A stretch of DNA of 55,999 nucleotides from Bacteroidaceae bacterium. Lineage in GTDB: Bacteria > Bacteroidota > Bacteroidia > Bacteroidales > Bacteroidaceae. This document shows positions 8,034 to 15,995 of this stretch, piece by piece. The translations under genes and the position numbers were made by a program. The stretch spans positions 1 to 55,999 of the forward strand of contig JAKSJB010000012.1 in NCBI GenBank assembly GCA_024398475.1. Direction: 5' to 3'. Numbering within the stretch: position 1 is the first letter of the stretch; each line of letters begins with the position of its first letter. Under the pieces are notes generated by a model. That model made no database searches and had not been told where the DNA came from. It saw nothing but the letters and a program-made list of their open reading frames with translations.

Positions 8034-9023
8034 TTAATAAGGACGGAAGCCGATGATTTTTCTTACTTCGTTGAGAGTCTTTGCGGCACTTTCGCGTGCT
8101 TTCTCTGCTCCGAGACGTGCAATCCTGTCGAGACGTGCCTCGTCGGAAGAAATCTCGATGATGCGTTCACGGATTGGTGCTATTGTCTTCACGATATCCT
8201 CGGCGAGTTGCTTTTTCATGTCTCCGTAGCGGATAGAACAGTCGTTCCATTTTTCGTCGAAGTAGTCGTATGTGTCCTTTGTAGAAGCAATCTCCATGAG
8301 TGTGAAGAGGTTCTTGATTACTTCTGGCTTCTCGCTGTTTGGTTCAGTAGGACCGCTGTCCGTAACTGCCTTCATCACCTTCTTGCGGATAGTCTTCTCG
8401 TCCTCGAAGAGATAGATGCAGTTGCCTTCGCTCTTTCCCATCTTGCCTGAACCGTCAAGTCCCGGTACCTTGATGGCATTGTCGCCGAAGTAGAAGTTCT
8501 GAGGTTCTGGGAAGAAATCCACTCCGTAGATATAGTTGAATCGGCGTGCACACTTGCGTGCCATTTCCATGTTCTGTTCCTGGTCCTTGCCTACAGGTAC
8601 CTTTGCTGCACGGTGCTGAAGAATATCGGCAGCCATGAGGGTAGGGTAGGTGAGCAGACCTGCATTCACGTTTTCGGGTTGCTTGCGTGCCTTTTCCTTG
8701 AATGTAGTCACGCGCTCCAGTTCACCGAGATAGCAGTTCATGTTGAGGTAGAGATACAGTTCCAGGGTTTCGTGAACGTCACTCTGAATATAAATTGTGG
8801 CCTTCTCCGGATCGATTCCGCATGCAATATATTCAGCAAGAATGGTACGTGCAGACTTCTGTATATCCTCTGGTTTTGGGTGAGTGGTGAGTGAGTGCCA
8901 GTCTGCTATGAAGAAATAGCAGTTGTACTCGTTTTGCATCTTTACGAAACTCTGCACGGCTCCGTAATAGTTTCCTAAGTGTAGGTTTCCTGTTGGGCGT
9001 ATGCCACTTAATACTGTTTCCAT
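8034..9023 (-). CDS. trpS: Tryptophan--tRNA ligase
   Basis: A 329-residue class I aminoacyl-tRNA synthetase that charges tRNA-Trp in the cytoplasm. The HIGH-type motif appears as HLGN at residues 15-18 and the KMSKS loop as KMGKS near residue 193. Length and the C-terminal helical anticodon-binding part match bacterial TrpRS. The start lies 7 nt after the DAHP synthase stop, so the two are probably cotranscribed; both concern aromatic amino acids. The sequence right after its stop (8007-8030) carries a fragment of the GGCTAATGGC repeat tail described below. Confidence 0.96.
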   Translation of the reverse strand: METVLSGIRPTGNLHLGNYYGAVQSFVKMQNEYNCYFFIADWHSLTTHPKPEDIQKSARTILAEYIACGIDPEKATIYIQSDVHETLELYLYLNMNCYLGELERVTTFKEKARKQPENVNAGLLTYPTLMAADILQHRAAKVPVGKDQEQNMEMARKCARRFNYIYGVDFFPEPQNFYFGDNAIKVPGLDGSGKMGKSEGNCIYLFEDEKTIRKKVMKAVTDSGPTEPNSEKPEVIKNLFTLMEIASTKDTYDYFDEKWNDCSIRYGDMKKQLAEDIVKTIAPIRERIIEISSDEARLDRIARLGAEKARESAAKTLNEVRKIIGFRPY

Positions 9024-9030
9024 CGTGTAA

Positions 9031-10101
9031 TTATTTTTTGTTATTTATTATTTCAATCTGTTGTCTTATTGATTCCTGATGAATCAGACCGAACATCTTG
9101 TTGATGAACTCCCTGTCGATACCGAGTTGTTCGCAGCGTGCTTCCCATTTGTCAATTATCTCGCTGTATCTCATCTCGTGTACGACGGTCATGTCGTGTT
9201 CCTTCTTGTAGTCACCAATCTGGCGGCATACCTGCATGCGTCTTCCAAGCATATCCAGTATCTGGTCATCAATCTCGTCAATCTTCTGACGCATCATGTC
9301 GATGTTTTCAGAAGAAGGAATACCGTTTCGTATGATGAGATTTCCGAGCAGTTGTTCAAGTGTGTCGGGACTGATCTGCTGACGTGCATCACTCAGGGCA
9401 CAGTCGGGATTGCAATGACTCTCGATGATGAGTCCGTCCATGTTCAGGTCCATAGCCTGCTGACTTACCCCCGCCACGAGGTCGCGCCTTCCGCTTATGT
9501 GACTTGGGTCGCAGAGCATCATCATCTCCGGAATCCTTCGTCTGAGTTCAATCGGAATCTGCCACATAGGGCTGTATCTGTAAATCTTCTGGTTGTAGCA
9601 TGAGAATCCGCGGTGAATGGCACCGATACGTCTTATTCCAGCCTCGTTGAGTCGTTCAATGGCACCAATCCACAGTTCTAGGTCGGGATTGATTGGGTTC
9701 TTTACGAACACCGGAATGTCCACTCCCCTCAATGCATCAGCCAAGGCTTGTACGGCAAACGGGTTGGCTGTAGTTCTTGCACCTATCCAGAAAATGTCCA
9801 CACCCGCCTTCAGCGACAGTTCCACATGTTCGGGAGTTGCTGCTTCCGTTGCCACGAGCATACCTGTCTCCTCCTTCACCTTCTGCAACCAAGGCAGGGC
9901 TTCCTTACCCATACCTTCAAAACCACCCGGTTTGGTGCGTGGCTTCCAAATACCGGCACGGAGTATTTTGATACCTTTGTCTTTAAGTTGGTGAGCAGTA
10001 TCGAGCAACTGTTCCTCGCTCTCAGCACTACAAGGACCTGCAATGATGAGAGGACGCCTGCCTTCACCCGGTATGTTGAGTTTGTCTATCTGTAATTGCA
10101 C
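9031..10101 (-). CDS. Bifunctional DAHP synthase / chorismate mutase
   Basis: A 356-residue fusion of two shikimate-pathway enzymes. Residues 1-260 are a type I-beta (KDO8P synthase-like) 3-deoxy-D-arabino-heptulosonate 7-phosphate synthase with AGPCSAES (21-28), GIWKPRTKPGGF, KNPINPD, CDPSH and ESHCNPD. Residues from about 266 are an AroQ-class chorismate mutase (NIDMMRQKIDEID, then R/K residues and HQESIRQQ). In this arrangement the mutase domain commonly acts also as an allosteric sensor for prephenate or chorismate; that is known for the family and inferred here. The gene sits between the TPR gene and trpS, and an 8-bp repeat array occupies its leader 24 nt before the ATG. Confidence 0.95.
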   Translation of the reverse strand: MQLQIDKLNIPGEGRRPLIIAGPCSAESEEQLLDTAHQLKDKGIKILRAGIWKPRTKPGGFEGMGKEALPWLQKVKEETGMLVATEAATPEHVELSLKAGVDIFWIGARTTANPFAVQALADALRGVDIPVFVKNPINPDLELWIGAIERLNEAGIRRIGAIHRGFSCYNQKIYRYSPMWQIPIELRRRIPEMMMLCDPSHISGRRDLVAGVSQQAMDLNMDGLIIESHCNPDCALSDARQQISPDTLEQLLGNLIIRNGIPSSENIDMMRQKIDEIDDQILDMLGRRMQVCRQIGDYKKEHDMTVVHEMRYSEIIDKWEARCEQLGIDREFINKMFGLIHQESIRQQIEIINNKK

Positions 10102-10124
10102 TTTCTTTTAGTTTTTTTTTAAAT

Positions 10125-10262
10125 GAGTCAACAAGTCAACGAGTCAACATGTCTACAAGTCTACAGGTCAACGAGGATTCGAGATTTCGAAGATCTTGAG
10201 TCAGCGAGTGACCGTCTGGATGTCAAGCCAATGGCTAATAGCAAATGGCCTTTAAGAATTCC
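10125..10262 (+). repeat. Composite repeat element A: 6-copy 8-bp array plus conserved tail
   Basis: Six tandem units of RAGTCWAC (10125-10172, two of them degenerate) are followed by a tail (10173-10262). The tail contains GATTCGAG, GACCGTCTGGATG and AAGCCAATGGCTAAT. The element fills nearly the whole gap between the TPR gene stop (10267) and the DAHP synthase start (10101). In mRNA orientation the tail follows the upstream stop and the array lies just ahead of an A-rich tract and the next ATG. Confidence 0.85.
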
Positions 10263-10266
10263 CTCC

Positions 10267-11142
10267 TTATTTGAACGGATTAATTGCATCGTATGCGTCC
10301 TGCATCTTTTTTTCGAAGTTGGTATATTCACCCGTGATGTTCTGCATCTCTTCCGGAGCTAGTTTCAATCCTTCCTCCACCAGCGCCGCAGCCTCCTTGC
10401 TGTTACCCTCCTCGTGCAGTATGTTGCCGAGTTGCATGTAAGCCTTGGTGGTGTAAGGATTCAGTTCAATCACCTTGCGGTAGAAAGTCTTTGCATCCTC
10501 CTTCTTTCCGAGCACATCACAAATTTCAGCCTTCATCATCATGATTTCATCATCTTCGTCCAGTCCCAGTCCAATCAGATGGTCAATGTCCTTCTCGGCT
10601 TCAGCAAACTGCTGCATCCTACACAGAATCTTGGCTCTCAGCAGATAGGCATTGTTGAAATCCTCACGCTTGGTTATGGCGATAGTTACCGAAGCTACAG
10701 CATTGAAGAGGTCATTCTGTGCGTTCTGCATACATGCCTTGTAATAGTAAGGCGTAGCAAGTGAATCATCAGCCGCCATCACGGCATCGCACATACCACC
10801 CATCTTCTCATAGTCCTCCTGCTGGAAATACAGGTCGGCAAGGGTGAGCATGGTCTCCACATTACCTTCGCCCTCCATTCTGTTCAGTTCCACGAAAGCC
10901 TCAGTAGCCCCTTCAAGGTCACCTTTCCTCATGAGTGTACTTGCATAGAACTGCTGAGTCTCTATGTCGTCCTTTATGTCGAGAGCATGTTCGAAACAGG
11001 CAATGGCATAATCCGTCTGTCCCATTCGCAGAGCCTGAATGCCGTCATACTTGAAGATGTCGAACTGACTCTTTTCGTCATGCTCCTTTTTTTCTTCTTC
11101 AGTTTCTTCACGTCCTGTGAAGAGTGTTTTAAAAAATCCCAT
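10267..11142 (-). CDS. Tetratricopeptide-repeat protein
   Basis: A 291-residue protein made of helical TPR units. Clear examples are the stretch around AIACFEHALDI (about residue 45) and the C-terminal KTFYRKVIELNPYTTKAYMQ region, with A-G-L/A-Y-A spacing typical of TPRs. There is no signal peptide or membrane segment; the N terminus (MGFFKTLFTGRE, then an acidic/Lys stretch) is charged, suggesting a cytoplasmic scaffold. Its partners are unknown. It sits between recQ and the DAHP synthase gene in the same direction, separated from each by a composite 8-bp repeat element, so cotranscription is plausible but not shown. Confidence 0.85.
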   Translation of the reverse strand: MGFFKTLFTGREETEEEKKEHDEKSQFDIFKYDGIQALRMGQTDYAIACFEHALDIKDDIETQQFYASTLMRKGDLEGATEAFVELNRMEGEGNVETMLTLADLYFQQEDYEKMGGMCDAVMAADDSLATPYYYKACMQNAQNDLFNAVASVTIAITKREDFNNAYLLRAKILCRMQQFAEAEKDIDHLIGLGLDEDDEIMMMKAEICDVLGKKEDAKTFYRKVIELNPYTTKAYMQLGNILHEEGNSKEAAALVEEGLKLAPEEMQNITGEYTNFEKKMQDAYDAINPFK

Positions 11143-11157
11143 ATTTTTTTGTTTTTT

Positions 11158-11318
11158 AAGTCTACAAGTCTACGAGTCTACAAGTCTACGAGTCAACGAG
11201 TCTACGAGTCTACAAGTCAACAAGTCTACAAGTCAACAAGTTTTCAAGGATTCGATACTTCTAAGATTCGAGTAGTCGTCTGGATGGCAAGTCAATGGCT
11301 AAGTGCTAATGGCCAGAA
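11158..11318 (+). repeat. Composite repeat element B: 10-copy 8-bp array plus conserved tail
   Basis: Ten units of RAGTCWAC (11158-11237) are followed by the tail (11238-11318) with AAGATTCGAG, GTCGTCTGGATGGCAAG and TCAATGGCTAAGTGCTAATGGCC. It occupies the gap between the recQ stop (11329) and the TPR gene start (11142). The array begins 16 nt before the TPR gene ATG on the mRNA strand. Confidence 0.88.
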
Positions 11319-11328
11319 ACAAATATCC

Positions 11329-13257
11329 TCACCTTGCGCTTATACTTGTAGCGTTTAGCCTTACTTCCTCCTCGTCAATCATATTCCTCACCACCTCGTT
11401 GAGCAGGTCCGTAGGGTAGTTCAGTTGGTTGAGTTCACTCAGATCATGCTCCTTTCCGTCCTTCATCATCTTCAGTATGTCATTCCTGATATCCTCAGCC
11501 ATCTTTTGTCGGTTCTCCTTCAGTTTCCTGTCCTTCCTGCGTTGCAGACACACATCGCATTGTCCACAGTCCTCCGCCTTCTTCTCACCGAAATACTCCA
11601 GCAGCATCCGGCTTCGGCAGGTACTTTCGTCAGAAGCATACCGCAGCATCTGTTCAATCCTCTTCGCATACTCCTCCTTTCTCGTGTCATAAACCATCGG
11701 AGTCAGTACAATCCTATCCGTTTCCAACCTTCTCATGGAGAACGTAATGGTAGGAGTCCTCCTCCTCGGAATGTAGTCGATGATGCGGCGGTTGTTCAGA
11801 TCCTTCAGCATCTCGTATATTCTCTCCGCCGACAGTCCCGTATGGTGTGATAGAAACATCTCATCGATGTAGGCAAAGTCGGCAAACAGTCCCGTATAGT
11901 TTCTGAGCATCGTTTTCACGAGGTTGTCCATGTCCCTGTCCCCGTTGTCCAGCAGGTAGAGTTCCTCTTTTCTGAGGATGAACTGAACCCTCGACTTGAA
12001 GTCGTTCTCAGCCTGATAGTCAATATATCCCGCATTACTCAGTATGTTGAGTGCGCTGTCAGCAAGTATCGGGAAGTGCTTGAAGAACACGCAGAACTTC
12101 TCCAGCGAAAAGTCAAACGTGCGCCCTTCAGCCTCACCCATTCCCACCTGCAGAAAACAGCATACGTCCTCATACACGCTCCTTATATAGTCGGGTTCGG
12201 GATAAGTCTCCTGAATGCGCTTATGCAGTTTCGTATCGTCACTACCGTTGTAGAGCAGTACGGCATACGCCTTCTTTCCGTCTCGTCCGGCACGACCCGC
12301 TTCCTGAAAGTAAGCCTCAAGCGAGTCGGGCAGGTTGAAATGGATGACCACCCTCACATCAGCCTTGTCAATACCCATTCCGAAAGCATTCGTAGCCACC
12401 ATCACCCTGTTTCTGCCCTTTGTCCAGTTTATCTGCCTGAGGTCCTTCTCCGCGTCAGTCAGTCCCGCATGATAGTTGTCAGCAGTAATACCCTCGCTGA
12501 TGAGCAGTTTGGCAATCTCGCCCGTCATCTTGCGGCTGCGGGTATAAACGATGGCGCCCCCCTCCTTTATACTCTTCAGTATGTTTACAATCTCGCTCTC
12601 CTTGTTTTCAGTCTTCCTCACCACGTAGGCAAGGTTCTTTCTCTCGAAACTCATGGAGAACACGTTCCTCTCCCTGAACTTCAGCCTTTCCTGAATGTCG
12701 TCCACCACCATTGGAGTGGCAGTAGCTGTAAGGGCGAGAATCGGAACAGGGTAGGGAATGATGTCCCTCACCTCGGCAATCCTCAGATACGGAGGTCGGA
12801 AGTCATAACCCCATTGCGACACACAATGTGCCTCGTCCACCGTAATCATGCAGATGCGCTTCATCTGCGAGAGTTTCATTCTGAACTGTTCCGTAGCAAG
12901 ACGTTCAGGCGAGATGTACAGGAACTTGTAGTTGCCATACAGACAGTTGTCGTATGCACGGTCCACGTCATACTGCATCATGCCCGAGTAGATTGCCTCA
13001 GCCTTGATGCCCAGCATCTTCAGTTTTCCCACCTGATCCTTCATCAGGGCAATGAGCGGAGTCACCACGATGTTCAGTCCGTCCATCATCAGCGCCGGCA
13101 CCTGGAAGCATACGGACTTACCGCCACCCGTAGGCATCAGTCCCAGGGTATCCTTCCCTGAAAGAATGCTGCCTATGATGTCCTCCTGAATACCGCGGAA
13201 CGAATCATATCCCCAGTACTGCCTGAGTATGTCAGTAGATGATGCCATTTCGGACAT
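11329..13257 (-). CDS. recQ: RecQ-family ATP-dependent DNA helicase
   Basis: A 642-residue 3'-5' superfamily 2 DNA helicase acting in recombination and fork repair. It shows the Walker A motif MPTGGGKS (41-48), DEAH about residue 140, the RecQ aromatic-rich loop QWGYDFRPPY, motif V/VI sequences AFGMGIDKADVR and QEAGRAGRDG, and a zinc-binding C..CGQCDVC region near residue 560. The C terminus ends in a short charged segment; no HRDC domain is apparent, as in several Bacteroidota RecQ paralogues. A second in-frame ATG three codons later is equally possible. It starts 4 nt after recJ, so the two repair genes are almost certainly cotranscribed. Confidence 0.94.
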   Translation of the reverse strand: MSEMASSTDILRQYWGYDSFRGIQEDIIGSILSGKDTLGLMPTGGGKSVCFQVPALMMDGLNIVVTPLIALMKDQVGKLKMLGIKAEAIYSGMMQYDVDRAYDNCLYGNYKFLYISPERLATEQFRMKLSQMKRICMITVDEAHCVSQWGYDFRPPYLRIAEVRDIIPYPVPILALTATATPMVVDDIQERLKFRERNVFSMSFERKNLAYVVRKTENKESEIVNILKSIKEGGAIVYTRSRKMTGEIAKLLISEGITADNYHAGLTDAEKDLRQINWTKGRNRVMVATNAFGMGIDKADVRVVIHFNLPDSLEAYFQEAGRAGRDGKKAYAVLLYNGSDDTKLHKRIQETYPEPDYIRSVYEDVCCFLQVGMGEAEGRTFDFSLEKFCVFFKHFPILADSALNILSNAGYIDYQAENDFKSRVQFILRKEELYLLDNGDRDMDNLVKTMLRNYTGLFADFAYIDEMFLSHHTGLSAERIYEMLKDLNNRRIIDYIPRRRTPTITFSMRRLETDRIVLTPMVYDTRKEEYAKRIEQMLRYASDESTCRSRMLLEYFGEKKAEDCGQCDVCLQRRKDRKLKENRQKMAEDIRNDILKMMKDGKEHDLSELNQLNYPTDLLNEVVRNMIDEEEVRLNATSISAR

Positions 13258-13261
13258 AACC

Positions 13262-14986
13262 CTATTGAACTCCGTTTTGCTTTATGTCCTCAATCTGCAG
13301 TTGCACCTCACCATGCTTGTAGATGTTTTCCTCTATGGTGTAAACAATGTCAAATGCCTGCTTGGTCTTAATATATCGAGCCTGTGAACTCTGTCCGAAA
13401 GCAATACCGTTCATCACGTTGCTTGAGTGCGAATCCACCAGTTCCAGTTTTATGTGCTCCTGATCCTTGCCCACCACCTTACTCGTACCGTAGTCATACA
13501 CCTGATGAGTACAGAACACAGGCTTAGGGTTTTCCGGACCGAACGGACGCATCTTCTTCAGGTCGTTGTGGAACTTACCCGTAATGTCCTTGAAGTTGAT
13601 TTCAGCCTCAATGTCCAGTGTAGGGAGAGTTGTTTCGTGGTTGATGTTGGCAGCCACATATTCCGTAAACCTCTGCCTGAACTCCTCCACCTTCTCCACC
13701 TTCATCGACAGCCCCGCAGCATAAGTGTGACCGCCGAAGTTGTCGAGCAGGTCGCGGCATTGCTCCACAGCCTTGTAGACGTCGAAACCCGTGATGCTGC
13801 GTGCGGACCCCGTCACCACATCACCGTCCCTGGTCAGTACCACAGCCGGACGGAAATAAAGTTCAGTCAGACGGGAAGCCACAATACCGATGACACCCTT
13901 GTGCCAAGACTCATCATAAATGACGATGGCACTCTCATCCTCCAGCGAAGGCATCTCCCTCACAAGTTGGTTCGCCTCCTCAGTCATCTTCTTGTCCAGT
14001 TCCTTACGTTCCTCGTTATATTGGTTTATCTGTTCAGCCATGAGAGTGGCAGCAGCCTCGTCGTGCTCAATAAGCAGCGACACAGCCTCCTTACCGTTCT
14101 GAATCCTTCCTGAAGCATTGATTCTCGGACCCACCTTGAAAATGAGGTCAGTCATCACAATCTCCTTACCCTCCAGTCCGCACACGTTCAGTATAGCCTT
14201 CACACCTGTAGAAGGACTGTTGTTCAGTTGCTTCAGTCCGTGGAAGGCAAGAATCCTGTTCTCACCCATAATCGGCACGATGTCACTCGCAATACTGATA
14301 ACCACAAGGTCCAGCAGAGGTACGAGTTTGCTGAACGGAATACCGTTGCTTAGGGCAAACGCCTGCATCAGTTTGAATCCCACACCGCAGCCCGAAAGAT
14401 TCTTGTCGGGATAAGTAGCGTTCCTGCGCTTGGCATTGAGGATAGCCACAGCGTCAGGCATCACCTCGTCGGGCACGTGATGGTCACAAATTATGAAGTC
14501 AATGCCCAGCGACTTGGCATAGGCAATCTCCTCAACGGCCTTGATGCCACAGTCAAGGATAATGATTAGTTTCACTCCCGATTCCGCAGCAAAGTCCACA
14601 CCCTTCTTCGACACACCGTAACCCTCCTCGTAGCGGTCAGGAATGTAATAGTCGATGTTGGAGTAGTACTGCTGGAGGAACCTGTAAACCAAAGCCACAG
14701 CCGAACATCCGTCCACGTCATAGTCGCCGTAGATGAGGATACGTTCCTTCTTGCCCATCGCCTCGTTCAGACGTTCCACAGCCTTGTCCATGTCAGTCAT
14801 CAGGAAAGGATCGTGGAGGTCATGCAGTTGCGGACGGAAGAAACGTCTCGCATCGTCCTCGGTAGTGATGCCGCGATTTATTAGCATTCGCGCAATCACC
14901 GGACTGATGTTCACGCGCTCAGCCAGTAGCAGAGCCGCCGTCAGATCTTCTTCGGTCGGAGCTGAATAGTTCCATTTGTAATTCAT
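13262..14986 (-). CDS. recJ: Single-stranded-DNA-specific exonuclease RecJ
   Basis: A 574-residue 5'-3' single-strand DNA exonuclease of the DHH family used in recombination and mismatch repair. DHH-domain motifs are GDYDVDG (87-93) and CDHH (167-170). The DHHA1 motif GGHTYAAG lies near residue 415, and a C-terminal OB-fold follows. It heads a - strand run with recQ. A predicted promoter lies about 195 bp upstream, and the intervening leader contains a 15-copy 8-bp repeat array. Confidence 0.95.
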   Translation of the reverse strand: MNYKWNYSAPTEEDLTAALLLAERVNISPVIARMLINRGITTEDDARRFFRPQLHDLHDPFLMTDMDKAVERLNEAMGKKERILIYGDYDVDGCSAVALVYRFLQQYYSNIDYYIPDRYEEGYGVSKKGVDFAAESGVKLIIILDCGIKAVEEIAYAKSLGIDFIICDHHVPDEVMPDAVAILNAKRRNATYPDKNLSGCGVGFKLMQAFALSNGIPFSKLVPLLDLVVISIASDIVPIMGENRILAFHGLKQLNNSPSTGVKAILNVCGLEGKEIVMTDLIFKVGPRINASGRIQNGKEAVSLLIEHDEAAATLMAEQINQYNEERKELDKKMTEEANQLVREMPSLEDESAIVIYDESWHKGVIGIVASRLTELYFRPAVVLTRDGDVVTGSARSITGFDVYKAVEQCRDLLDNFGGHTYAAGLSMKVEKVEEFRQRFTEYVAANINHETTLPTLDIEAEINFKDITGKFHNDLKKMRPFGPENPKPVFCTHQVYDYGTSKVVGKDQEHIKLELVDSHSSNVMNGIAFGQSSQARYIKTKQAFDIVYTIEENIYKHGEVQLQIEDIKQNGVQ

Positions 14987-15019
14987 TATATATCGTCATT
15001 TTTATTATTTGCTTTTTTT

Positions 15020-15139
15020 AAGTCTACAAGTCAACAAGTCTACAAGTCTACGAGTCAACAAGTCAACGAGTCTACAAGTCTACGAGTCTACGAGTCTACG
15101 AGTCAACAAGTCTACAAGTCAACAAGTCTACGAGTCTAC
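15020..15139 (+). repeat. 8-bp tandem array C (15 copies) in the recJ leader
   Basis: Fifteen uninterrupted units of RAGTCWAC, varying only between A/G at position 1 and TA/AA at positions 5-6. No conserved tail follows. On the mRNA strand the array lies downstream of the predicted recJ promoter and ends 33 nt before the recJ ATG. Confidence 0.92.
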
Positions 15140-15179
15140 GAGAAAACTCTCTATCGCGCGTGCGCATAATATGCGCTTT

Positions 15180-15212
15180 CAAAGTTACTATTTTTTTTTG
15201 ATACCATTGCAA
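15180..15212 (-). promoter_or_regulatory. Predicted recJ promoter
   Basis: On the - strand TTG (15210-15212) is followed after 22 nt by TAACTTTG (15180-15187). The spacer is slightly long. The palindrome GCGCATAATATGCGC lies at the predicted transcription start, where a regulator could bind. Confidence 0.5.
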
Positions 15213-15503
15213 GGTTTTTCCATAAATCTGCAATTTCCCGCACGAAAAACAGACAGGAATTATAAATCTGCAATTTTACCTACATCCTGCACCTTACCTA
15301 CACCCACTTCAACCCCCTTGCCAATCAAGGTTTCAGATGTGTTGATGTAGATGTCGTAGGTGATTTATTATTTTGTTTCAATTATGTTCGCAAAAATAAT
15401 CATGTGACAACTGGACAATGGTATGGATTCGTTTACGAAACGTTACTGACTCACAATAGACTCGTAACTGACCTGTTACTGACTTTCCCTTTAGGGAGAA
15501 AAA

Positions 15504-15540
15504 GCCATTAGCCCTTAGCCCTTGGCTCCCCATCCGGATG
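15504..15540 (-). repeat. Isolated inverted copy of the composite-repeat tail
   Basis: The complement reads CCGGATGGGG, AGCCAAGGGC and TAAGGGCTAATGGC, matching the GGATGGCAAGCCAATGGCTAATGGC core of the tails at 10173, 11238 and 17372, but without an 8-bp array next to it. Confidence 0.6.
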
Positions 15541-15670
15541 ACAAAATTGAACTTTGAACCAAGACGTCAGTCTCAATTGAACCTAACACCTTTGCGTTAA
15601 TTGAACATCTAAGCAAATGAAGGCAACACGACGCAACTGGCTACATCGCCCATAAATAACGAAAGAATTG

Positions 15671-15703
15671 TTTGGTCGATACAAAAATTATGCACTATCT
15701 TTG
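15671..15703 (+). promoter_or_regulatory. Orphan promoter upstream of the inverted-repeat locus
   Basis: TTTG (15671-15674), 21 nt, then TATCTTTG (15696-15703). It fires rightward into a region with no convincing protein, about 290 bp ahead of the next gene, which has its own promoter. Confidence 0.5.
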
Positions 15704-15768
15704 CACCGTGTTCAGAAGTACGTAATGTCCAGATGCAACACTGGAGTTCTCTTGTCCGCTCGTCCTTG

Positions 15769-15877
15769 TATCGTCCCTTTATGCTACTTTGCTGTGACTT
15801 TGCTGCTTCTCCGTTAGAAAACGGACAAATAGCGGAGAAACAACGGAGGAACAACGAAGAAGCATCGAAGGACGATA
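15769..15877. repeat. Long imperfect inverted repeat
   Basis: The left arm starts TATCGTCCCTTTATGCT (15769) and the right arm ends AGCATCGAAGGACGATA (15877). The inner parts have TTCTCCGTT facing AACGGACAAATAGCGGAGAA. The transcript could fold into a long irregular stem, or this could be a decayed miniature mobile element. Pairing is imperfect. Confidence 0.45.
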
Positions 15878-15926
15878 GGAGGAAGAAGGGAACCTTAACC
15901 TACAAAAATACATTTTTTCAAGATAA

Positions 15927-15958
15927 TTTGTCCATGTAGATAATTATATCTAAATTTG
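15927..15958 (+). promoter_or_regulatory. Promoter of the exported helical protein gene
   Basis: TTTG (15927-15930), 20 nt, TAAATTTG (15951-15958), a consensus Bacteroidota promoter. The ATG follows at 15996. Confidence 0.7.
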
Positions 15959-15995
15959 CAAGGTCATAATAACATACTAACCAATAAAAAACAAA

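Larger units (their letters stand above)
14987..15995. other. One-kilobase gene-poor region with repeats and several promoters
   Basis: The divergent gap between recJ and the + strand exported protein holds five things: the 15-copy 8-bp array (15020-15139); a palindrome GCGCATAATATGCGC at 15162-15176 next to the recJ promoter; three GTWACTGAC repeats at 15442, 15464 and 15475; an inverted fragment of the repeat tail (15504-15540); and two + strand promoters with an imperfect inverted repeat between them. Short open frames exist, but none looks like a protein. Confidence 0.7.

Noticed and set aside
12076..13161. A 361-codon frame on + opposite recQ
   Set aside because: It is antisense to a clear helicase gene, with His/Val/Leu-rich shadow composition and no recognisable domain.
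15009..15350. A 113-codon open frame over the 8-bp array
   Set aside because: Its product is only the translated repeat (KSTSLQVYEST-type) because eight bases times three reads without stops; no start signal or homology supports it.
15733..15939. A 68-codon frame inside the inverted-repeat locus
   Set aside because: The composition is odd, there is no signal peptide or domain, and the frame follows the inverted repeat; a structured RNA or decayed element explains it at least as well.
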